DNA from: an uncultured Lachnospiraceae bacterium
Lineage (GTDB): Bacteria; Bacillota; Clostridia; Lachnospirales; Lachnospiraceae
Length of the DNA: 45,612 nt
Direction of reading: 5' to 3'
Assembly: GCA_910588865.1 (NCBI GenBank)
Contig: CAJUSJ010000028.1
Location: 662 to 46,273, forward strand
Shown here: positions 7,337 through 15,739 of the stretch, piece after piece
How the letters are laid out: the number at the start of each line of letters is the position of its first letter
How positions within the stretch are numbered: the stretch's first letter is position 1
Notes under the pieces: generated by a model
Told to the model about the DNA's origin: nothing
Database searches by the model: none
Seen by the model: only the letters and a program-made list of their open reading frames with translations
Program-made: the position numbers and the translations under genes

Positions 7337-9199
7337 ATGGATAAAAAAAGCGCCGCCATGTGGCAGTATCGCTGGAAGGACGAGGTGATCGCTGCCGGCC
7401 TTCTTCTGGCCGCTGGATTCCTCATCAATGCCGGGATTCAGATAAAGGGCCTGTTCATGGATGACCTGTACCTGTGGTCATGTTACGGGGAACAGAGCTT
7501 TCGGGAGTTTGTGTTTCCTATAGGGAGTACCAGGTTCCGCTTTCTCTATTATCTGGCCGCCTACTTAGAGCTGGGGCTGGTGGGAAGTCATGTAACCTGG
7601 TTTGTGCCCATTAATATTGTATTTAACGCCATGGTGGCCTACACGGTTTGCCTATTTGCCAGAAAGCTGTCCGGCAACCAGCTGATCGGGCTGATGTGCG
7701 GTTTTTTGTACCTTCTCTCCCGGATGTCCTGCTATCAGATCGCCCAGGTCTACGGCCTCATGGAGACCCTGGCCCTGTGGGCGGCAGTGGGAATTTTGTG
7801 GTGCCTTTATGAATATATTAATGGGGCGGGAGAGAGGTTTCCCTGTTTCTGGGGAGCCTGCGGCCTGTATTTTGCCGTGTGTTTTATCCATGAGCGTTAC
7901 ATGGTCCTGCTGCCGCTTTTCTATGCGGGGCTTGTGATGAAGAAAGACAAAAAGCCCCGTCAGTGGCTTCTGCCTATAGGATTGTTTGTGCTGGTCCAGG
8001 GGATCCGGCTGGCCTTTATCGGGACCATATCCCCGGCAGGCACCGGCGGCACCCATGTGGCGGACACCCTTGAACTGGGGCAGGCAATAAAGTTTGCCAT
8101 CCACCAGGTGCTGTACCTGTTTGGAATCAACATGGGAGAGCAGCATCTGTGCGGACTTCCCTGGAGCGGGACTTCCAGGGGGATCAAAGTCCTCATAGCG
8201 GGCGCGGATCTGGTGATCGTTCTCATCATGGCGGCATTTGTGGCAAAGATCATAAGAAGCGGCAGGTGGGAGCGGGTCAGGATCCTGAAGAACAGTCTTT
8301 TGTTCTTCCTGTTCATCGGGGCATGCGTTGCCTGCTCCAGCGTTACCATCCGGCTGGAGGTCCGCTGGGTCTACGTGTCCATGACAGGGGCGTGGCTTTG
8401 GTTAAGCTACATGTGCGGAGCCATCGTCAGTCCCTCCGCCAAGGAGGAAGAGGCAGCGGGGCATCGCCTGCCGGACTACAAGAGGGCCGTGGCCTGTACG
8501 GCGCTGGTGTTCACATACCTGGTGTTCATGATCCCGGTAGAGACTTACTACAGGGGAAAATATCCCAACCTTTATTTCTGGAACACCCAGCAGCAGTACA
8601 ATTCCCTGGCAGAGCAGACTTACGAGAAGTACGGCAAGGATATTTTCGGGAAAAAAATCTATATATTAAAGAACAATTACAATGTCAGCGATTTTTACGC
8701 GGATACGTTTTTCAAGGTATTTGACAAGGAGAGAAAGGCGGAAGGGACAGAGGTGATCTTTGTGGACACCATCCGGGATTTCGGCCAGGTGACCAACAAT
8801 ATGCTGATTCTCCGGGAGGATCCCCAGTTCCACGCCTATCAGGACATCACGGAAGCTGTGCGTATCTTAAAACGCGAGTCCATCTACGGGTATTACGGGG
8901 ATGGCTGGATGGATGAGAGCGCGAAGCTGCGGGTAATGGCAGGAGAGACCGGGGTGATCCACTTGCAGATGATGTACCCCGGAGTCATGGAAGGCCATGA
9001 GAGATCCGATATTTATATGAATGGGGAGCTGGCGGCTCAGGTGGATATTGTGGACAACATTACCCACCTGGACCTGGAGGTTCCCAGGCCCTACGATATT
9101 GTGGAGCTGGATTTTGAAAATAATTTCTATCTGAAAGACGCCCAGGAACAGAGGGGAGAGAAACGTTTTTCCATGATCGTGCAGATAACCGCTGACTAA
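7337..9199 (+). CDS. Polytopic GT-C-like membrane glycosyltransferase
   Basis: A 620-residue protein with about eleven hydrophobic helices in the first 430 residues and a soluble C-terminal domain of about 180 residues. After the first helix comes a loop with GLFMDDLYLW; acidic pairs in the first outer loop are the catalytic site of GT-C transferases, which use lipid-phosphate sugars outside the membrane. I chose the ATG at 7337 because GGAGGA lies nine bases before it; the ATG at 7313 overlaps the preceding stop but has a weaker site. It is probably partnered with the GtrB-like enzyme at 15718. No specific family was recognised, so the GT-C call is from topology and the acidic loop. Confidence 0.6.
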   Translation: MDKKSAAMWQYRWKDEVIAAGLLLAAGFLINAGIQIKGLFMDDLYLWSCYGEQSFREFVFPIGSTRFRFLYYLAAYLELGLVGSHVTWFVPINIVFNAMVAYTVCLFARKLSGNQLIGLMCGFLYLLSRMSCYQIAQVYGLMETLALWAAVGILWCLYEYINGAGERFPCFWGACGLYFAVCFIHERYMVLLPLFYAGLVMKKDKKPRQWLLPIGLFVLVQGIRLAFIGTISPAGTGGTHVADTLELGQAIKFAIHQVLYLFGINMGEQHLCGLPWSGTSRGIKVLIAGADLVIVLIMAAFVAKIIRSGRWERVRILKNSLLFFLFIGACVACSSVTIRLEVRWVYVSMTGAWLWLSYMCGAIVSPSAKEEEAAGHRLPDYKRAVACTALVFTYLVFMIPVETYYRGKYPNLYFWNTQQQYNSLAEQTYEKYGKDIFGKKIYILKNNYNVSDFYADTFFKVFDKERKAEGTEVIFVDTIRDFGQVTNNMLILREDPQFHAYQDITEAVRILKRESIYGYYGDGWMDESAKLRVMAGETGVIHLQMMYPGVMEGHERSDIYMNGELAAQVDIVDNITHLDLEVPRPYDIVELDFENNFYLKDAQEQRGEKRFSMIVQITAD

Positions 9200-9214
9200 T
9201 GGAGGCAAACAGTT

Positions 9215-10615
9215 ATGAACAACCGGAGATGGCTTTATTTTCTGCCTGTGTTTGGGGTGGCGTTTGGTTTGTGGTATGTGAAAAATTCTTTTGTGGATGT
9301 GGTCTACTCTGACTACATCCGCCTGGTCAACAGCTATCTGCCGGATGTCTGGGACCCGGACCGTTTTCTGGTGGGGGATATCCTTACCAGGATTCCATTA
9401 AATTATGTGGCCAGGATCATTAATACCGCTTTTTTTGACTACCGGATCCGGTTCGACCAGGTTCTGGGAGTTCTCTCCCTGGGGCTCGCGGCCATTCTTT
9501 TGGTCTCCTACTGCGTTAAAAAAGAAGTGGGCCTTGTGTGGACTTTGTGCCTTATGGCGGTGACCTTCAGCCTGAACAAGTGGGAGATGATGATAAACGG
9601 CAGCGGCTGGATTCATTTCCTCGCGTTCGGGGGATTCTATTACCACTACCTTGTGCTGGAGCGGCTTTGGACCGGGCGGGAGAAAAAGGGGGACTCGCTG
9701 AGATGTCTTCTTCTCCCCTGGCTTCTGACCCTGGCGGTGGCGGGCCCCTACTGTGCCATCTACACGGCAGTGCTGGGGCTGGCCTACGGGTTCCGGATCC
9801 TTCTGACATGGCGGGGGGAGAGGCGGTTGGACCGGCAGTATGTGTTTTACGGCATATCCGCGCTCATCCCCCTTCTCCTGTATGTTTGGAGCAATGCCCA
9901 GGTGACGGAGAAGGTGGGGGTGGTGGTGGATGTGCCTTTCGCGAGGCAGTTTCTGGATACCCCCGGCTATATGATCCGCTTTTTTGTCAAATCCTTTGCC
10001 TCCATGGCTGTAGGCGGAGAGTGCGCTCAGGCGGCGTTTTCTTCCGACCTGCCTTACCTGGTTCTGGGCGCGCTTGTGATGGCGGGTTATGGGCTGGCTT
10101 TCTGGTTTCAGTTTCAATACAGGCTGTGGGAGGAGAGCATATTCCCCCTGCTCCTGACAGGGTCAGGGTTCTTGAATCACCTGCTGGTGTGGTATTCCAG
10201 GTGGGTGTTCATGAACGAGGAGTACGGCATGTCCTCCAGGTACGCCCTTCAGTTTCAGGTGGGAATCCTTGGGATCCTCCTGACCTTTTCCCTGGCATGG
10301 CGGCGTTTGCCTGCCAGGCAGGCTGGAGGGGCCGCGCCAAAAGCGAAAGCGGGGGCCCGGGCCATAATGGCGGCCATAGTGGTTGCCCTGTTGGCGGGAA
10401 ACGGTTATACTACAATAGAAGAAATAAAAAAAGCGCCTTTGCGGAAAGAGGCCTGCATGAGGCGGGCTCAGATTGCCCTGGACTTTGAGAACAGGACCGA
10501 TGAGGAGCTGGCGGCTAATTTTGAATACCGGACCAGCAGGCCGGAATCAGGGGCAGCGGTGCGGTCTGCCCTGGAGATACTGAAAAAAAATAAGTGGAAT
10601 ATTTTCCGCGAGTGA
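9215..10615 (+). CDS. Second polytopic GT-C-like membrane protein
   Basis: A 466-residue protein with about ten transmembrane helices. The first helix (WLYFLPVFGVAFGLWYV) is followed by a loop with acidic residues (VDVVYSDYIRLVNSYLPD), a layout like the protein before it. The C-terminal 70 residues are soluble and charged. It could transfer a lipid-linked sugar to the outer glycan or act as a polymerase; no conserved motif decides this. It starts 15 bases after the preceding gene, and GGAGG precedes the ATG. No homology was recognised beyond the general pattern. Confidence 0.55.
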   Translation: MNNRRWLYFLPVFGVAFGLWYVKNSFVDVVYSDYIRLVNSYLPDVWDPDRFLVGDILTRIPLNYVARIINTAFFDYRIRFDQVLGVLSLGLAAILLVSYCVKKEVGLVWTLCLMAVTFSLNKWEMMINGSGWIHFLAFGGFYYHYLVLERLWTGREKKGDSLRCLLLPWLLTLAVAGPYCAIYTAVLGLAYGFRILLTWRGERRLDRQYVFYGISALIPLLLYVWSNAQVTEKVGVVVDVPFARQFLDTPGYMIRFFVKSFASMAVGGECAQAAFSSDLPYLVLGALVMAGYGLAFWFQFQYRLWEESIFPLLLTGSGFLNHLLVWYSRWVFMNEEYGMSSRYALQFQVGILGILLTFSLAWRRLPARQAGGAAPKAKAGARAIMAAIVVALLAGNGYTTIEEIKKAPLRKEACMRRAQIALDFENRTDEELAANFEYRTSRPESGAAVRSALEILKKNKWNIFRE

Positions 10616-10637
10616 CGAGAAGAAGGAGAAACGGGCC

Positions 10638-11414
10638 ATGAAGGTAGTGATTTTAGCGGGAGGGCTGGGGACAAGGATCAGCGAGCAGAGCCATTTAAAG
10701 CCCAAGCCCATGATCGAGATCGGGGAGAAACCTATTCTCTGGCACATTATGAAATACTATTCTGAGTTCGGGTTTCACGATTTTGTCATATGCCTGGGAT
10801 ATAAACAGTATGTGGTGAAGGAGTTTTTCGCCGATTATTTCCTCCACACCTCGGATGTGACCTTTGACCTGGCCAACAATGAGATGGAGGTTCACAACAA
10901 TTATTCAGAGCCGTGGAAAGTGACCCTGGTGGATACCGGGCTCAACACCATGACCGGAGGAAGGGTGAAACGGGTTCAGCCCTTTATAGGAGATGAGCCT
11001 TTTATGCTGACCTACGGGGATGGTGTCTGCGATGTGGACTTAAAGGCTTTGCTGGATTTCCACAGATCCCACGGGAAGACGGCCACCATCACCACGGTGA
11101 ATATCGCCCAGATGAAGGGCGTGCTGGATATCGGAACCAACGGGCAGGTCCGCTCCTTCCGGGAGAAAAATGAGACCGACGCCAGCCTGATCAATGGAGG
11201 CTTTATGGTGATGAACCCGGAGATCTTTTCGTATCTAAAAGACGACTCCACGGTGTTTGAGCAGGAGCCCATGCAGAGATTGGCGGCAGAGGGGCAGCTG
11301 ATGAGTTTCCACCACAGCGGCTTCTGGCAGTGCATGGACACCCAGCGGGAGATGAAGAAGCTGGAGACCCTGTGGCAGGGCGGTAAAGCGCCCTGGAAAA
11401 TATGGAAGAATTAG
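10638..11414 (+). CDS. rfbF: Glucose-1-phosphate cytidylyltransferase
   Basis: A 258-residue enzyme making CDP-glucose from CTP and glucose 1-phosphate, the entry to CDP-linked 6-deoxy and 3,6-dideoxy sugars. Visible motifs are the N-terminal VVILAGGLGTRISEQSHLKP loop (residues 3-22), LTYGDGVCDVD near residue 128, INGGFMVM near 185 and the family end GFWQCMDTQREMKKLETLW followed by APWKIW. RfbF proteins are usually 255-260 residues, so it is full length. It follows the second membrane protein by 22 bases and leads into rfbG. Confidence 0.93.
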   Translation: MKVVILAGGLGTRISEQSHLKPKPMIEIGEKPILWHIMKYYSEFGFHDFVICLGYKQYVVKEFFADYFLHTSDVTFDLANNEMEVHNNYSEPWKVTLVDTGLNTMTGGRVKRVQPFIGDEPFMLTYGDGVCDVDLKALLDFHRSHGKTATITTVNIAQMKGVLDIGTNGQVRSFREKNETDASLINGGFMVMNPEIFSYLKDDSTVFEQEPMQRLAAEGQLMSFHHSGFWQCMDTQREMKKLETLWQGGKAPWKIWKN

Positions 11415-11425
11415 GCGGTGATCAT

Positions 11426-12490
11426 ATGAGAGATATTTGGGAGACATTTTGTGAATTTTACAGGGGAAAGAGGGTCCTGGTCACCGGCCACACCGGATTT
11501 AAGGGGGCCTGGCTGTGCCGTACCCTGACCAACCTGGGAGCCCAGGTGACAGGGTACGCCAAAGAGCCTCCCACCTGCCCCAGCCTTTTTGAGGAAGCGG
11601 GCCTTGAGGACACCATGGACAGCGTCACAGGAGATATCCGGGATCTGGAACATCTAAGGCAGGTCTTTGACAGGGTTCAGCCTGAGCTGGTGTTCCATCT
11701 GGCAGCCCAGCCCATTGTCAGGGATTCCTACAAAGACCCGGTGTACACCTATGAGACCAATGTTATGGGAACCGTAAACCTTATGGAGTGTGTCCGGCTG
11801 ACCCCCAGTGTTGTCTCCTGCGTCAATGTGACCACGGACAAGGTCTATGACAACAAAGAGTGGGAGTACGGCTACCGGGAGAGCGACGCCTTAGACGGCT
11901 ATGATCCCTACTCCAACAGCAAGTCCTGCTCTGAGCTGGTGACCCACAGCTATGTCCGGTCCTTTTTCGACCAGGGAAAAGTCCGGGTGTCCACGGCCAG
12001 GGCAGGCAATGTGATCGGAGGGGGGGACTTTGCCCCGGACCGGATCATCCCGGACTGTGTCAGGGCGGCATCCCAGGGAAAGGATATTATTGTCCGCAAC
12101 CCTTACTCGGTCAGGCCCTACCAGCATGTGCTGGAGCCCCTTTTCGTGTACCTGACCATTGCCATGAAGCAGTATGAGGATCCGGGATTTCGCGGATGCT
12201 ACAATGTGGGTCCCGATGACAGGGACTGCGTGACCACAGGTGTTCTGACGGACCTGTTCTGTCAGGCATGGGGAGACGGACTTAAGTGGATAGACCAATA
12301 CGACGGCGGCCCCCATGAGGCGGGATTTTTGAAGCTGGACTGCTCCAGGATCAAGAAAGTGTTTGGCTGGCAGCCCAGGCTGGACGTGAAGGAGGCCGTG
12401 GAGTGGACCGTGGACTGGACCAGAGCTTATCTCGGGGGAGAGGACGCACTGGCTGTCATGGACAGGCAGATTGCGGCTTTTTTCCGGTAA
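11426..12490 (+). CDS. rfbG: CDP-glucose 4,6-dehydratase
   Basis: A 354-residue short-chain dehydrogenase/reductase converting CDP-glucose to CDP-4-keto-6-deoxyglucose. The NAD loop VLVTGHTGFKGAWL is at residues 16-29, VTTDKVYDNKEW carries the catalytic threonine region near residue 124, and YSNSK supplies the Tyr and Lys near 155. I start at the ATG 11426 because TTAGGCGGTGATC, close to the full anti-ribosomal sequence, lies just before it; the upstream ATG at 11402 overlaps rfbF and has no such site. Family length is about 355-360. Confidence 0.92.
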   Translation: MRDIWETFCEFYRGKRVLVTGHTGFKGAWLCRTLTNLGAQVTGYAKEPPTCPSLFEEAGLEDTMDSVTGDIRDLEHLRQVFDRVQPELVFHLAAQPIVRDSYKDPVYTYETNVMGTVNLMECVRLTPSVVSCVNVTTDKVYDNKEWEYGYRESDALDGYDPYSNSKSCSELVTHSYVRSFFDQGKVRVSTARAGNVIGGGDFAPDRIIPDCVRAASQGKDIIVRNPYSVRPYQHVLEPLFVYLTIAMKQYEDPGFRGCYNVGPDDRDCVTTGVLTDLFCQAWGDGLKWIDQYDGGPHEAGFLKLDCSRIKKVFGWQPRLDVKEAVEWTVDWTRAYLGGEDALAVMDRQIAAFFR

Positions 12491-12548
12491 TTTTCATGAT
12501 CCCCGGGAGCCGGGGCGCTTCGTGCCCCATGGAATGTGAGGAGGTTCT

Positions 12549-13331
12549 ATGTCAGATTTTTTTGCTGAAATGAATGAGGATTACGCCAAAAAGCATTTCC
12601 CCAGCGGTTCTGTCTTTGAGAGTGCGTCGAAAGTCATTAAGCGCACAAGCATTTTCAGCGCCATATGCATGGTGCTTTTCGAAGCCGCGGTGCTTTGGGG
12701 GCTGGCGTGGGCCATCGGCAGGACAATGGAGCTTATGGCCGAGGGCCGGGACGATATGCTGGGCGTAAGCATTGGGATCTGCGGCGTTTTAGTTGTGGTG
12801 GCCCTGGCTGTTCTGGCTTTTTTGTGGTTCATAATTAAGCAGACCCGGAAAAAACGGGAGGACTACATGGCCAGCTCCGCAAAACGCAGTAAACTGCCGG
12901 AGAGTGAAATTGAGGAGTTTGACCGCCAGGCCCTTGCTTCGGACTGCTGTATTCTGAAGCTGAAAGCAGGGCTTGACCGGGTCCTTTCCAATGCCGGCAG
13001 CAAGGATGGCCTGCTTACCAGAGATTATATTTATCTGGCGGACCCGGCTCAGACTGTCATTCGTGTGGACAACCTGAAAGCCTGCTGCTTCTATGACTAT
13101 ACCTATTTTATCACTGTGGGTAGACGCCAAAAGACTGTTCACTGCCTGGCCATTTACCTGCTGGCTTCCAATGGTGTCAGCACTTTTTCCGATACCACCC
13201 AAAAAGCAGGGGAGGCTCTTATGGCTCTTCTTAAGGAGCGAAACAGCGGGATCGATACCAACGGCGGGAAGGTGCTGCGGGAGGGCCGGGACATGGACCA
13301 ATACAGAAAGAGGATACTGGAAGGGAAGTAA
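12549..13331 (+). CDS. Unrecognised two-helix membrane protein inside the glycan operon
   Basis: A 260-residue protein I do not recognise. The N-terminus is cytoplasmic and charged (SDFFAEMNEDYAKKHF), followed by two hydrophobic helices near residues 34-56 and 74-98. Then comes a soluble region of about 160 residues, rich in Lys and Glu at first and with a predicted beta-rich middle (DYIYLADPAQTVIRVDNLK, CCFYDYTYFITVGRRQKTV) that could be a small pleckstrin-like fold (inference). GAGGAGGT precedes the ATG. It is on the same strand as rfbG and rfbH and separates them, which is unusual since those genes are normally adjacent. It may be a late insertion or a glycan-assembly accessory. Confidence 0.65.
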   Translation: MSDFFAEMNEDYAKKHFPSGSVFESASKVIKRTSIFSAICMVLFEAAVLWGLAWAIGRTMELMAEGRDDMLGVSIGICGVLVVVALAVLAFLWFIIKQTRKKREDYMASSAKRSKLPESEIEEFDRQALASDCCILKLKAGLDRVLSNAGSKDGLLTRDYIYLADPAQTVIRVDNLKACCFYDYTYFITVGRRQKTVHCLAIYLLASNGVSTFSDTTQKAGEALMALLKERNSGIDTNGGKVLREGRDMDQYRKRILEGK

Positions 13332-13373
13332 ACTCCAGTGTTAAGCAAAAGTTACGGTTCACATGCGTTCACA

Positions 13374-13471
13374 GCAACTGGCAAAAATCCATGAAAATCG
13401 CCTGCGGCGATGGGATTTTTGCTCTCTGGCCCAGTTTATCATACGGTCAGCGCGGCAAGCGCGCAGACCTA
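13374..13471. repeat. Palindromic intergenic repeat (copy 1)
   Basis: A nested hairpin: GCAAAAATCC (13381-13390) pairs with GGATTTTTGC (13413-13422), enclosing ATCGCC/GGCGAT (13397-13402/13406-13411). It is followed by the G+C-rich unit TCATACGGTCAGCGCGGCAA (from 13439) that recurs at 23951. The 17 bases at 13397-13413 also occur inverted at 26426-26442. The unit lies between the unknown membrane gene and rfbH. The repeats are seen directly; a role (terminator, RNA-stability element or mobile miniature) is not known. Confidence 0.7.
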
Positions 13472-13521
13472 CCTGAACAGTAACAAGCAAAATCCCAATT
13501 TATAAAGAAAGGACACACAAT

Positions 13522-14892
13522 ATGTTTGAGAATAAAACCGAATCCCAGGCCCGTCAGGAGATCCTGGAGCTGGTGGGGGAGTACTGTGACCGTTTTCACC
13601 AGAAGAAAGTCTTTGAGGAGGGAGACCGGATCCCCTATGCTTCCAGGGTCTATGACCGCCATGAGATGATGAATCTGGTGGACAGTTCTCTGGAATTCTG
13701 GCTTACATCGGGCCGGTATACGGAAGAGTTTGAGAAAAAGCTGGCAGAGTATCTGGACATCCGCTACTGTTCCCTGGTAAACTCCGGCTCTTCCGCCAAT
13801 CTTGTGGCCTTTATGGCTCTCACCTCCCCATTGCTGGGAGAGCGGCAGATCAGGCGGGGGGATGAGGTGATCACCGTGGCGGCGGGATTTCCCACCACCG
13901 TGACCCCCATGATCCAGTATGGTGCGGTTCCTGTGTTTGTGGATGTGACCATCCCCCAGTACAATATTGATACAGATATGCTGGAGCAGGCGTACTCAGA
14001 TAAGACTAAGGCAGTGATGCTGGCTCACACTCTTGGAAACCCTTTTGATCTGGAAAAGGTGAAGGCGTTCTGTGACAGGCACAATCTGTGGCTGGTGGAA
14101 GACAACTGCGACGCCCTGGGGACAACGTACACCCTGGATGGGAGGGAGAGATTTTCCGGCACCATAGGGGATATCGGAACCTCCAGCTTTTATCCGCCCC
14201 ACCACATGACCATGGGCGAGGGGGGAGCGGTGTACACAGACAATCCCCTTCTTCACAAGATCATCCGCTCCTTCCGGGACTGGGGGCGAGACTGTGTGTG
14301 TCCGTCAGGCAGGGACAATCTGTGCGGACACCGGTTCGACCGCCAGTACGGGGAACTTCCCCTGGGATATGACCACAAGTATGTGTACTCCCATTTCGGA
14401 TACAACTTAAAGGCCACGGACATGCAGGCCGCTGTGGGCTGTGCCCAGCTGGAAAAATTCCCATCCTTTGTGGAGAGGCGCCGCCACAACTTTGAACGGC
14501 TTTATAGAGGCCTTCTGGAGACAGAGGAGCGTCTGATTCTGCCCAAGGCGGCAGACAACTCAAAGCCTAGCTGGTTTGGTTTCCTCATCACCTGCCGGGA
14601 AGGAGTGGACAGGAACCAGCTGGTAAGATATATAGAGTCAAAAGGTGTCCAGACCAGGATGCTGTTCGCGGGAAATCTCACCAAGCATCCCTGTTTTGAC
14701 CAGATGCGGGAAAGCGGGCAGGGCTACCGGATCGGGGGCAGTCTTAAGAATACGGACCGGATCATGAGGGATACCTTCTGGGTAGGAGTCTATCCGGGCA
14801 TGACCGACCACATGATCGACTATATGGCAAAGATTATCCGCGAAGGGAGCGCCCTGGCGGCGGAAGGAGGAGCCTGTGGAGAACGGTTATGA
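13522..14892 (+). CDS. rfbH: CDP-4-keto-6-deoxy-D-glucose 3-dehydratase (RfbH/E1)
   Basis: A 456-residue pyridoxamine-phosphate enzyme of the DegT family that removes the C3 hydroxyl on the way to CDP-4-keto-3,6-dideoxyglucose. It has the hallmark SSFYPPHHMTMGEGGAV near residue 216: a histidine stands where aminotransferases have the PLP lysine, as in E1 enzymes. The iron-sulfur cysteines lie in DWGRDCVCPSGRDNLCGHRF near residue 253. Length is typical. AAAGGACAC precedes the ATG. No E3-type reductase (RfbI) or terminal ketoreductase gene follows in the window, so the pathway must be completed elsewhere. Confidence 0.93.
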   Translation: MFENKTESQARQEILELVGEYCDRFHQKKVFEEGDRIPYASRVYDRHEMMNLVDSSLEFWLTSGRYTEEFEKKLAEYLDIRYCSLVNSGSSANLVAFMALTSPLLGERQIRRGDEVITVAAGFPTTVTPMIQYGAVPVFVDVTIPQYNIDTDMLEQAYSDKTKAVMLAHTLGNPFDLEKVKAFCDRHNLWLVEDNCDALGTTYTLDGRERFSGTIGDIGTSSFYPPHHMTMGEGGAVYTDNPLLHKIIRSFRDWGRDCVCPSGRDNLCGHRFDRQYGELPLGYDHKYVYSHFGYNLKATDMQAAVGCAQLEKFPSFVERRRHNFERLYRGLLETEERLILPKAADNSKPSWFGFLITCREGVDRNQLVRYIESKGVQTRMLFAGNLTKHPCFDQMRESGQGYRIGGSLKNTDRIMRDTFWVGVYPGMTDHMIDYMAKIIREGSALAAEGGACGERL

Positions 14893-15739
14893 TCTGAAAG
14901 CGGTCCACCAGGCCAATCTAAAGGTACTCAAGGAGATTGACCGGATCTGCCGGAAATATGATATCAGGTACGGCCTTGACGCGGGGACTCTTATAGGAGC
15001 CGCGCGGCATCAGGGGTTTATCCCATGGGATGACGACGCGGATGTGGCTTTCACAAGGGAGAACTATGAAAAATTCGCCAGGGCGGCCAAAAAGGAGCTG
15101 CCCAGGGGGATGAAGCTGTTAAAGCCCCATCACCTTGGAGGCGGAAATGCCTTTTACGACTTCACCCCAAGGATCCTGTACATGAACAGCAGGACCAACG
15201 GCGACAGCCCGGAGATGGAATACTATGAGGGAAGGCTGAATCACCTGTGGGTGGATCTGTTTATCTTAGATGAGCTGCCGGAGCCCAGGTACAAAGCCAT
15301 GCTGGTGAAGGGCCTCCACACCCTGATCTACGGGCTGGCCATGGGGCATCGGTATGAGCTGGACTATTCCCGGTACGGCAAGGCAGGGCGGATAGCGGTC
15401 AGGCTTTTGGCGGCAGCGGGAAAAAGGATCCCCATGAAGGTGATCCGGCGGATGCAGTACGCCCTGGCGGTGAAATACAACAAAGGAGACAGCCATCTGC
15501 TCTACTACAGCAATTATCAGCCGGATTTTCTGTACGTGACTTTGGAAAAGGAGTGGGTTTGGGAGACCGTGGACCTTCCTTTTGAAGATACAGTTCTCAT
15601 GGCCCCAAAGGGCTGGCATCATGTCCTGACGGAGGTCTATGGGGATTACATGGAGCTTCCGCCAGAGGAGAAAAGGGTGCCCACTCACTCGGATACAAGG
15701 ATCGAGGTAGATAATTTATGGGAAAACGGTTATCAATAG
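14876..15739 (+). CDS. LicD-family phosphotransferase
   Basis: A 287-residue LicD-type protein. The signature is clear: YGLDAGTLIGAARHQGFIPW followed by DDDADVAF (around residues 34-60), with a second conserved part DLFILDELPE near 125. LicD proteins add phosphocholine or similar phospho-groups to surface glycans. It starts with GTG at 14876 after AAGGAGG, overlapping rfbH by 17 bases; the downstream gene overlaps its end by 22 bases. The phospho-donor is unknown and no choline uptake or licA-like gene lies beside it, so glycerol phosphate or another group is possible. Confidence 0.85.
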   Translation: MENGYDLKAVHQANLKVLKEIDRICRKYDIRYGLDAGTLIGAARHQGFIPWDDDADVAFTRENYEKFARAAKKELPRGMKLLKPHHLGGGNAFYDFTPRILYMNSRTNGDSPEMEYYEGRLNHLWVDLFILDELPEPRYKAMLVKGLHTLIYGLAMGHRYELDYSRYGKAGRIAVRLLAAAGKRIPMKVIRRMQYALAVKYNKGDSHLLYYSNYQPDFLYVTLEKEWVWETVDLPFEDTVLMAPKGWHHVLTEVYGDYMELPPEEKRVPTHSDTRIEVDNLWENGYQ

